Position numbers and translations under genes: made by a program. The notes below the pieces were generated by a model that saw nothing but the letters and a program-made list of their open reading frames with translations, made no database searches and had not been told where the DNA came from. Of a DNA stretch of 34,120 bases, positions 9,331 through 17,978 are shown in pieces. This DNA is from Candidatus Melainabacteria bacterium (GTDB lineage: Bacteria; Cyanobacteriota; Vampirovibrionia; LMEP-6097), in NCBI GenBank assembly GCA_018695135.1, contig JABHOV010000069.1, positions 1 through 34,120 on the forward strand, read 5' to 3'. Each line of letters opens with the position of its first letter. Position 1 is the stretch's first letter.

Positions 9331-10109
9331 CAGAATTTTTGCTTTTTGTTTAATGAGCAATCACTACCATCTCTATCTTTGTACTCCCCAAGCCAATATT
9401 GCCAAGGTGATGAAGTTCATCAATCAGTCTTATGCGATTTATTTTTTGGCTAAATATCCAGAGAAGGACGGACATGTATTCAAAGGTAGATACAAAAAGA
9501 AAATTGTACAAACGGACAAGTATTCTAAAACACTAATCAACTACATTCACAACAATCCAGTTGTAGCGAATTTGAGCACAAACCTAGCTGCTTATCCCTG
9601 GTCAAGCTACTCTTCTTTCATTAACCCTAGAGAGCGTTACGACTTTATTGACTACTCCTGGGTTCTGGATCAATTCGGGCAACCTGATAAACAGATCAAG
9701 AGATTCAAGGAATTTCATCAAGAGAATTCAGACTCTGACTGGTGCCCCAGACAAGAAGCTAAGGCGCAAATATTTTTAGCTGATGACTCATTCATTAAAT
9801 CTATTTGTGATCAATATTTAGACTTTGACAAACTGGAAGGTAAACCCATCAATGGCTTGAGTGAGCTCAAAGCAATATACAATCGCGCCAATATAATAGA
9901 AGTCATTAACTCACTAGACTTTAAGGCGGATACCAATGCAAAAATCACAGCTTATTTATTAAGGGAGTACACTGACATTACGATTAAAGGAATTGGCGAA
10001 CTCCTCAATAAGTCCGACAATGCAGTCTGGAAGATACTACAGCGCTTTCGTAACTTGATCAAGAATGACCAAGAACTAGAACTCGAAATACGTAAATTGG
10101 TTGAAATGT

Positions 10110-10131
10110 CAGATGGCAGGATACGACCCTA
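10110..10131 (-). repeat. Right copy of 22-bp inverted repeat (overlaps the transposase 3' end)
   Basis: CAGATGGCAGGATACGACCCTA; encodes the terminal SDGRIRP* of the transposase. Confidence 0.9.
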
Positions 10132-10269
10132 AGGCGCTACTGCAAAAATAAATTTGGTTCATAGTGTCCGAAGTTTACTTTGTAAATATTCAGGGAAGAT
10201 CAAAGCCTAGATCTTTGGTAACGCAACTGAGTCCCCGTAATGAGCAACGCAGCTATTGGGCGTCATGGA

Positions 10270-10854
10270 TCAGTTTTGGTAGTGGCGTGTGATGAGATCA
10301 TTCTGTATCCATAATAACTTACTAAATGATCTAATGGCAGCTTGTGTTGTTTCGCAATCAAGCTTGAAACCAAAGATAGTGGCATTGACAGCGTCAGCAA
10401 CAAAACCCATCAAGGCATTCATTTGTACTAAAGGTACATCCAGCTTTGCGCTTCCTGCCTTTGGCGTATGCATTTTACCAACAAAGTCTAAATACTCAAC
10501 CATTTTGGCATCATAAGCACCAGTAACCAGCTTCTCTAAATACTTAGCTAAATGTCCTTTACGAAATTTGATCATCTCATGATCTTGGCTAAGTGCATCC
10601 ATATTCTCAGGAACTGCACCTTCATAACCTGATTGCTTAGGTACAAAATGTCTCTTGGTGCATTCATAAGAAAACAGCTTGTTATAAACCGCATCAACTA
10701 AACCTGGTACCAAAGGAGCCAAAAGTGGCGCTGCGCCAGTAATTATCTTGATATCGTCCGCACCAAAACCGATAAATTCAGCCAAATAACCAAATCTGTA
10801 CTGCAAATCGCTCTCTAAGCGGGCTTCATCTATTTTCTTTAATTCATTTCCCAT
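10270..10854 (-). CDS. Protoglobin-family single-domain globin
   Basis: LxxRFGYLAEFIGFGADDIKIITGAAPLLAPLVPGLVDAVYNKLF..., candidate proximal His in DFVGKMHTPKAG; pattern of protoglobin/globin-coupled-sensor globins. Confidence 0.8.
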   Translation of the reverse strand: MGNELKKIDEARLESDLQYRFGYLAEFIGFGADDIKIITGAAPLLAPLVPGLVDAVYNKLFSYECTKRHFVPKQSGYEGAVPENMDALSQDHEMIKFRKGHLAKYLEKLVTGAYDAKMVEYLDFVGKMHTPKAGSAKLDVPLVQMNALMGFVADAVNATIFGFKLDCETTQAAIRSFSKLLWIQNDLITRHYQN

Positions 10855-10901
10855 ATAATAATCTCCTGATTAATATCAATCTACCTCTTCTGGGTAATTA
10901 G

Positions 10902-10921
10902 TTTTTGACTTAAGTCAAAAA
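10902..10921. promoter_or_regulatory. Perfect 20-bp palindrome, candidate Crp/Fnr-family operator
   Basis: TTTTTGACTTAAGTCAAAAA between divergent protoglobin and Crp/Fnr genes; contains TTGAC-N4-GTCAA. Confidence 0.75.
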
Positions 10922-10938
10922 TCTGCCAAATTTATCCT

Positions 10939-11655
10939 ATGCTAAGCCCCGAATGTGATACACAGACCATAAAACAATGCCTCGCCAATAGAGTAGTTTG
11001 TATTTGTGATGTTATTCTCAAGCATCCTCTGTTTAAAAATATCCAACGAGAGCAAAGTCACAAGCTTGGCAAAATTGCAGATATTATAGATATTCAAAAC
11101 AAGCAAGCACTCTTCTTTAATTTCCAAGCACTCGACAGAATCTATTTTGTTCTTAGAGGCAGAGTGAAACTTCATAACTATGACGATGATTCATCCAAAG
11201 AATTTATCTATAGAATCCTAGATCAAGGGCAAGCTGCTGGACTTGAACTCATGCACACCGAGCTCAAGTATTTTCCTTATGCAGCGACTGTGCTAGTTGA
11301 ATCTAAAATTCTTACGCTCAAAGCAAATGAGTTTAAACAAATCATTGAAAATGATTCAACAATGAAAGCTAATTTACTAGGATATATTGCAAACTTGTCA
11401 CTTGGACTCTATGACAGGTCTCGAGACTATGTGCTGACCAGTGTCTCAGAACGTCTTCTGAAATACCTACAATATAAATCACTACAATATGGCTCTAATG
11501 AGTTTGAATTAGAGATCTCCAAAAGCGATCTTGCTAATTATTTGGGGACTATTTCGGCGACTCTTTCACGGGCTTTTAAGGAGCTTGAGGCGAAGGGGGT
11601 TTTGGAATTAAATAGGGATAGTGTGGTTTTAAAACAAAGCATAACCAACAACTAA
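10939..11655 (+). CDS. Crp/Fnr-family transcriptional regulator
   Basis: cNMP-binding-like domain plus C-terminal HTH EISKSDLANYLGTISATLSRAFKELEAKGVL. Confidence 0.9.
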   Translation: MLSPECDTQTIKQCLANRVVCICDVILKHPLFKNIQREQSHKLGKIADIIDIQNKQALFFNFQALDRIYFVLRGRVKLHNYDDDSSKEFIYRILDQGQAAGLELMHTELKYFPYAATVLVESKILTLKANEFKQIIENDSTMKANLLGYIANLSLGLYDRSRDYVLTSVSERLLKYLQYKSLQYGSNEFELEISKSDLANYLGTISATLSRAFKELEAKGVLELNRDSVVLKQSITNN

Positions 11656-11659
11656 AACA

Positions 11660-12388
11660 TTAGATACTTCTTGCAATCACTTGCAAATTAGCTCTAGTAG
11701 TCCAACGGAATTTAATCACCTCCAGACCATGCTGCTCAAGTAATTGAGTCAAGTTCTTGCGATTGAAGTAACAAATATGATCAGGAGTATGCACATGCTT
11801 CCAAGTTGTAAAGTCCTTGGGCACACGAAAATGTCCAGCGTCAGGAGTTGTCAAATAAAGTATCCCACCAGGATTGAGAATTGCCTTGACTGATTTAATA
11901 AAACTACTTGGGTCAGTAGTGTGCTCCAAAACTTCTGAACAAAAAACCAAATCAAAGGCGTCATTTTGTTTTTGTTTTACTTGCTCTGCCAAGTTCTCAA
12001 TGCTCATCACTTCAAAACGATTCTCAGGAAAAAGCTCACGAGCGTTATCAATGACAGTTGAACCTAAATCAATACCTAGAGTACTAAAGCCAAGCTGACG
12101 AGCTGCTTCTGTGTTAGCGCCAGCATTACAACCAACATCAACAAAAGCTTGCCCCATACTGTATTTGATTAATTTTTTGATCTTGCGCTTGCCAGACTTG
12201 AGTTTACGGTCAGCGACTTTAATATAGTGCCTTTGATTTTGATTACAATTGTAATATTCATTGAGCGCCTGCTCGCTAGGTATAGGATCCAAAAAACGCA
12301 AACCACAACCACTACATTCAACTACTTTATAACTATCTTTGTTACCAAGCTGCTGCTGCTCTTCAGAATCACATAGTAAACAAGCCAT
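11660..12388 (-). CDS. Class I SAM-dependent methyltransferase with N-terminal Zn-ribbon-like segment
   Basis: CLLC...CSGCGLRFLDP; FVDVGCNAGANTEAARQLGF; FCSEVLEHTTDP; YLTTPDAGH. Confidence 0.85.
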   Translation of the reverse strand: MACLLCDSEEQQQLGNKDSYKVVECSGCGLRFLDPIPSEQALNEYYNCNQNQRHYIKVADRKLKSGKRKIKKLIKYSMGQAFVDVGCNAGANTEAARQLGFSTLGIDLGSTVIDNARELFPENRFEVMSIENLAEQVKQKQNDAFDLVFCSEVLEHTTDPSSFIKSVKAILNPGGILYLTTPDAGHFRVPKDFTTWKHVHTPDHICYFNRKNLTQLLEQHGLEVIKFRWTTRANLQVIARSI

Positions 12389-12911
12389 TTGACTTCATTC
12401 TAACATTAGATTGATCACCAAAGGTCCAGTCGACATCACTAGCAAAACTTCGTTGTGCAGGATGTCTCTATCTTTCGAAAATCACAAAATTACTCAATTC
12501 AGATGGCTCTGGATCAAAGTTGTCATCAACCAAAGCCAGGTGTTGGTCTTCCGGATAAAGTGAAGAGGTATTTTCTACGAACCAAAGTCCCTTGACTGTT
12601 CCCTTAATGTCCTAAATTACTGTTCCACAAATCGGTTCAACCAGTCTCGGCTCATCATAGTGACCGAGCAGAGGCTCCAAGTCAGATTTGATTTCTTCAG
12701 AAAAATAATCAACCGAACAAACAGCATACTTATTATAGATCTTTCTTCCAGGGTTGCTTACTTGCATATTTTGTGTTTCTCACTCTCTTGTCATAGAGCC
12801 CGATGTCTAAAGCATTTTCTGTACCGCCGCCTGCAGTACCAAGCAATTCAGCTTCATCGACAACTAAAGCAACAGTAGCAAAACAATGACACCACTGCTC
12901 ACCATCTGGTG

Positions 12912-12959
12912 TAAAATCAATTGCCATGCGGAGCATAGCGAAGTTGGCAATTGATTTTA
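12912..12959. repeat. 48-nt hairpin with 15-bp perfect arms inside the pseudogene
   Basis: TAAAATCAATTGCCA ... TGGCAATTGATTTTA. Confidence 0.85.
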
Positions 12960-12960
12960 T

Positions 12961-13045
12961 GAGCTTGGCGTTCAGCCCCACTTAACTTGAGTTCTTAATA
13001 TTTTAGAGTATTTTTAGTTAAAAAGTGGGGCTGGATGACAAGCTC
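12961..13045. repeat. ~85-bp inverted-repeat element inside the pseudogene
   Basis: GAGCTTG-N5-CAGCCCCACTTAACT ... AGTTAAAAAGTGGGGCTG-N5-CAAGCTC. Confidence 0.75.
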
Positions 13046-13604
13046 CTAGAGAACTTACATGATCAAAATAGCCAGTCATTTGTTTGCAAACTGCAAAGTT
13101 GAAACTGTAATTGGATTTGTCTGGATCCCTTAAATTCGCTTTGGAATTGATCTTAGTGATCTTCATTTAAGTTGGTAAGTAAAGTCTTGTTGTGACACTT
13201 GGTGTACTAAAGTCAGCAACTGTTTCTCTTTCCAGATGGTAGTACATATGCCTAGTCGGAGAAGTGTGTGCAGGCGGAGCCGTATTGCCAAGTGGAATAA
13301 TATAAGTTATTTGAGATTGATCAATGGGGAGAGTTCCAAATAAGTCCTTTCTCTTCTTGCAAGATTTGAGTCTAAAATCCTCAGCGCAGCAGGGCATCAA
13401 TGCCACAAAAACTAAGAAACAAACTTGGGTAGTTACCCTCGTGACTATTATCTACTACAGCGAGCTACTTTTTCAACTCCTGAAATTTTTATGATGACCA
13501 CACTAGCAAAATAGAGTTGTTAGCAAGTCTAATCATTAACAAACAATAAGTATCTACAAATAATTGATTTCAAACTGTTAATACGTGCTAGGATTGGCAA
13601 CTCA

Positions 13605-15008
13605 ATGGCTAAATTTACAGATTTTAATATAAGCAAAGAAACCATCCAGGCGATAGAAGCCCTTGGTTATGAAGATGCAACCAAGATTCAAGCTGAGTCT
13701 CTTCCGCTTTTACTTGAGGGAAAAGACCTAATTGGGCAGGCTCAAACTGGAACAGGTAAAACAGCCGCTTTTGCAGTACCATGTATTGAGAAAATCAATA
13801 CTGGCATTTCTGCAACTCAAGCATTAATCATGTGTCCAACTAGAGAACTAGTAATTCAAGTTGCTGGTGAACTCAAAAAACTTACCAAGTTTCGCAAAGA
13901 TATTTCTATCGTACCTATTTATGGTGGACAAAACATCAGCGTACAACTAAGAGCTTTAAAAAACAGCTGCGATATCGTAATTGGTACTCCAGGAAGATTA
14001 ATGGATCACATGAGACGCAAGAGTCTTAGACTTGACCAAGTTAAATATTTGGTTCTTGATGAAGCTGATCAGATGCTCGATATGGGTTTCCGTGATGATA
14101 TGAAAGATATCATTGGTCAAACTTCTCCTGAAAGACAAACTGTAATGTTCTCTGCAACTATGTCTCAAGACCTGGTTCGCTTGATGGAGCGCTACCAAAA
14201 CAAAGCAATTAAAATCAATGTTACTGGCAACAAAGAACAAAGCCAGCAAATTGAACAACTATATTTCAACCTAAAAAGCTCACCTAAGCTTGATGCGCTC
14301 AAGCGTCTTCTCAAGGAATACAATGTGAAGTCAGGAATAATTTTTTGTAACACCAAAATGAAAGTAGATGAGCTTACTAAAAGATTAGTTCACGAAGACT
14401 ATATTGCAGCAGCATTACATGGTGATATTGACCAGAAAAAAAGAACTAGAGTTATGGGTGCTTTCAAAGCCGGTAATATAGAGCTTTTGGTTGCAACTGA
14501 TGTTGCAGCTCGTGGTTTGGATATAAATGATCTTGAAGTTGTAATCAACTATGATCTTCCAAGAGCTGACCAAGACTATATACATAGAATTGGTAGAACT
14601 GGTAGAGCCGGCAAAAAGGGATTAGCTCTTAACTTAGTAACTGGTAAAGAACTTTCACAAATAAGTCGTATCGCATACACAAGCAAATTAACAATCAACC
14701 CAGCACAACTTCCTGGAGTTCAAGGCACTGAAACACTTAATAGTGATAGTAGACCAAGCAACAGTGGCGGCAGTGGCGGCGGAGCCAGAGGCAGATTCAA
14801 CAAGAAATTTGGCTCAGACAAATCTAGCAGCAGTGGTGGATTTAATAGAGGTCCAAGATCCGGCGGTGGTTCAGGCGGCTCTAGATTCAAAAGCAGCGAT
14901 TCTAGCAGCAGTTCTAGTGGTGGTGGATCTTTCAGGGGTAAAGCAGCAGCAGGATCTAATAAGCCAAGAAGAAGTAACTTTAACAAAGCAGCTAAGTCAG
15001 CAGGTTAA
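13605..15008 (+). CDS. DEAD-box ATP-dependent RNA helicase with Gly/Ser/Arg-rich tail
   Basis: AQTGTGKT, PTRELVIQ, DEAD, SAT, HRIGRTGRAG motifs; GGSGGGARGRF...FRGKAAAGS tail. Confidence 0.97.
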   Translation: MAKFTDFNISKETIQAIEALGYEDATKIQAESLPLLLEGKDLIGQAQTGTGKTAAFAVPCIEKINTGISATQALIMCPTRELVIQVAGELKKLTKFRKDISIVPIYGGQNISVQLRALKNSCDIVIGTPGRLMDHMRRKSLRLDQVKYLVLDEADQMLDMGFRDDMKDIIGQTSPERQTVMFSATMSQDLVRLMERYQNKAIKINVTGNKEQSQQIEQLYFNLKSSPKLDALKRLLKEYNVKSGIIFCNTKMKVDELTKRLVHEDYIAAALHGDIDQKKRTRVMGAFKAGNIELLVATDVAARGLDINDLEVVINYDLPRADQDYIHRIGRTGRAGKKGLALNLVTGKELSQISRIAYTSKLTINPAQLPGVQGTETLNSDSRPSNSGGSGGGARGRFNKKFGSDKSSSSGGFNRGPRSGGGSGGSRFKSSDSSSSSSGGGSFRGKAAAGSNKPRRSNFNKAAKSAG

Positions 15009-15075
15009 ATCCTACTTGAGAAGCTCCGTATACAAAGCTTTCAAGCAGGATTTAGAAATTTTATTAAATGCGCAA

Positions 15076-16212
<1,137 letters not shown>

Positions 16213-16236
16213 CTAGTCATCAATCGTGACAATATC

Positions 16237-17889
16237 GTGCAATACATGTTCATAGTTCAATTACTCAGCCTGGGCTGCCTTCTAGTATTAATTATCAGTA
16301 ATCCCATTGAAGCCAAGCTCATCAAAGGATCAGAAGCAACTGAAACAATCAAGATTCAGGAAATCAAGGAACTACTCAGTACAACAAAACCAAGACCAGC
16401 AACGGTAGAGAAGCTCGGTGACACCCTTCACAGTGTGCTTTATGAGCTCAAGCCTGACCTGGCTGATCCAGGTTTAAGATACAGCGAAGAGCAAGGCAAG
16501 TATTTTGTTCGAGTAGTACACTGGAATATCTCAAATCTAGATTTTAAATATCTCAGTACTCTATTAGGTAGCAATAGACCTGTTTCGAAACAAAGTTTCG
16601 ATGTACAGGTCGCTCAAAAAAAGGTAGCAACCGCGCAAAATGCGCGTGTTGCCTTTGGAGATAATCTCGACTTTCAAAACAAGTCTAATGAGAATAATTC
16701 ATCTGCTGACCTTGAACTACTTAAAACAACTGACATCTTTATACTTAACGCTGCAGACTGGAAAACAGAACGCTCTGGCTTCAAAAACAATGTAGAGGAA
16801 TTTGCCAATTTGATGCATGGGCACTATGCCTTTGTGCCAGAGTTTATCGAAGCAAGTCCAGATTTCCTCAAAAAAATCCCTCTGGAGAGAATTGAGGCGC
16901 AAGAACAAAAGAAAGAAATCAATCCTTACCTGGCACATCTTGAAACTCAAAAAAACAGCTTCAAGCTTAGTGCTAATTTCAAATCTGATGATTTCAAAGG
17001 CTTGCATGGTAATGCAATTATCTCCAAGTTTCCTATTAGCAGGCTCGGCAAAATCCGTCTGCCAAGCTGCTACGACTGGTTTGAAGAAGAAGGGAAGTAC
17101 CTTCAAGATAGATCGCCAGACAAGCTACGCAAAAAAATCAAAGACAGAGCCGGCGAAGGCTATATCGATGAAATACGTAGAGGAGGTCGTGTCGCACTGA
17201 CGGCAGAAATAATGCTGCCTAACAACCAACCTATACTTGTCATGAGCACCCAACTAGAAAATAGAGCAAGTCCCGAATGCCGCGAGATGCAACTTCATTA
17301 TCTACTGAGTTACATACAAGGATCCAAAAAACCAGTAATACTTGGTGCTGGCTTAAACAACTTTGAAAAGAACTCCGGACCATTTTATCTTGGTAAAGCA
17401 ATCAAGCAGACAGTTACAGACCCGCAAGTACTTGCCAAAAAAGCAATCACCTATCTTAACCCCTTTGCTTTTATTACTAATCTCAGTTCGACAATCATTG
17501 GTGGTTATCGCAAAAAAAACAATCCAACTGTTTCTAACGTACCGATATTCATGAGAAACAGAGCTGCCAAGCTCTTTCGTAATCTTGAAAGATTTGAGTT
17601 TAGTGATGGCAACAAGTTTGACTTTGACGGTATCGAAGAATTTAATTACAGCAACTCAGAGAAGTTACTTGCTAATTCCAATCAACGTGGCAAAAAAGGG
17701 TTCATCACTACATATGAATACAAAAAACTCTTTGGCAAAGCCAAGGTCAAAATCGATTGGATTTTTGTTAAACCATTAGCTGATAGATATAGACCAATTA
17801 ATCCTCGCACTCTTCATGATTTCAATTATCAGTTTGAAGCCTTGCCAATTACTGAGCATAGTCCAGTTTTGCTTGATGTGATGATTTAA
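16237..17889 (+). CDS. Endonuclease/exonuclease/phosphatase (EEP) fold protein, secreted/membrane-anchored, degenerate catalytic motifs
   Basis: N-terminal signal/anchor; HWNIS, GLHGNAIISKFPISRLGKIRLPSCYDW, RRGGRVALTAEI, STQLENRASPECREMQLHYLL, PVILGAGLNN, KIDWIFVKP, EHSPVLLDV. Confidence 0.75.
   Translation: MQYMFIVQLLSLGCLLVLIISNPIEAKLIKGSEATETIKIQEIKELLSTTKPRPATVEKLGDTLHSVLYELKPDLADPGLRYSEEQGKYFVRVVHWNISNLDFKYLSTLLGSNRPVSKQSFDVQVAQKKVATAQNARVAFGDNLDFQNKSNENNSSADLELLKTTDIFILNAADWKTERSGFKNNVEEFANLMHGHYAFVPEFIEASPDFLKKIPLERIEAQEQKKEINPYLAHLETQKNSFKLSANFKSDDFKGLHGNAIISKFPISRLGKIRLPSCYDWFEEEGKYLQDRSPDKLRKKIKDRAGEGYIDEIRRGGRVALTAEIMLPNNQPILVMSTQLENRASPECREMQLHYLLSYIQGSKKPVILGAGLNNFEKNSGPFYLGKAIKQTVTDPQVLAKKAITYLNPFAFITNLSSTIIGGYRKKNNPTVSNVPIFMRNRAAKLFRNLERFEFSDGNKFDFDGIEEFNYSNSEKLLANSNQRGKKGFITTYEYKKLFGKAKVKIDWIFVKPLADRYRPINPRTLHDFNYQFEALPITEHSPVLLDVMI
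16577..16652. repeat. Two tandem hairpins within the EEP-fold coding sequence
   Basis: GACCTGT-t-TCGAAAC-AAA-GTTTCGA-tgt-ACAGGTC (16577..16611) and GCAAC-CGCGCA-AAA-TGCGCG-t-GTTGC (16627..16652). Confidence 0.85.
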
Positions 17890-17978
17890 CTCATCCTCAT
17901 TGCCAGGAGCACTAAATAAATCTAAAAATCAAGCTATCACAAGGCAAATGACCTGAAAACTGATAGGATCTGGTCTTC

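Larger units (their letters stand above)
9029..10132 (+). pseudogene. REP-associated (Y1/IS200-like, RAYT) transposase gene, interrupted
   Basis: RBS AAAGGAG + ATG 9029: MARDLSIEFPNAFYHAFSRGINRQQLFYDNEDHWIFLNQCRKAVQKYN, interrupted, then RIFAFCLMSNHYHLYLCTPQANIAKVMKFINQSYAIYF...VFKGRYKKK...YIHNNPV. The two halves join as a standard KYN(V)RIFAFCLMSNHYH around the HUH (HYH) motif. Confidence 0.85.
12468..13440 (-). pseudogene. Degenerate secreted-protein gene, multiply disrupted
   Basis: Minus-strand remnants in order: QITYIIPLGNTAPPAHTSPTRHMYYHLERE...LYLPT*MKITKINSK...YSFNFAVCKQMTGYFDHVSSLG // IDFTPDGEQWCHCFA...GGGTENALDIGLYDKRVRN // AVCSVDYFSEEIKSDLEPLLGHYDEPRLVEPICGTVI*DIKGTVKGLWFVENTSSLYPEDQHLALVDDNFDPEPS. 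Two in-frame stops, a frameshift and a palindromic insertion. Confidence 0.75.

Noticed and set aside
14720-14986. Leu/Pro-rich minus-strand ORF
   Set aside because: Antisense shadow of the helicase Gly/Ser-rich tail; low-complexity artefact.
16213-16236. Possible regulatory RNA between adh and the EEP gene
   Set aside because: Intergenic space too short and no convincing structure seen.
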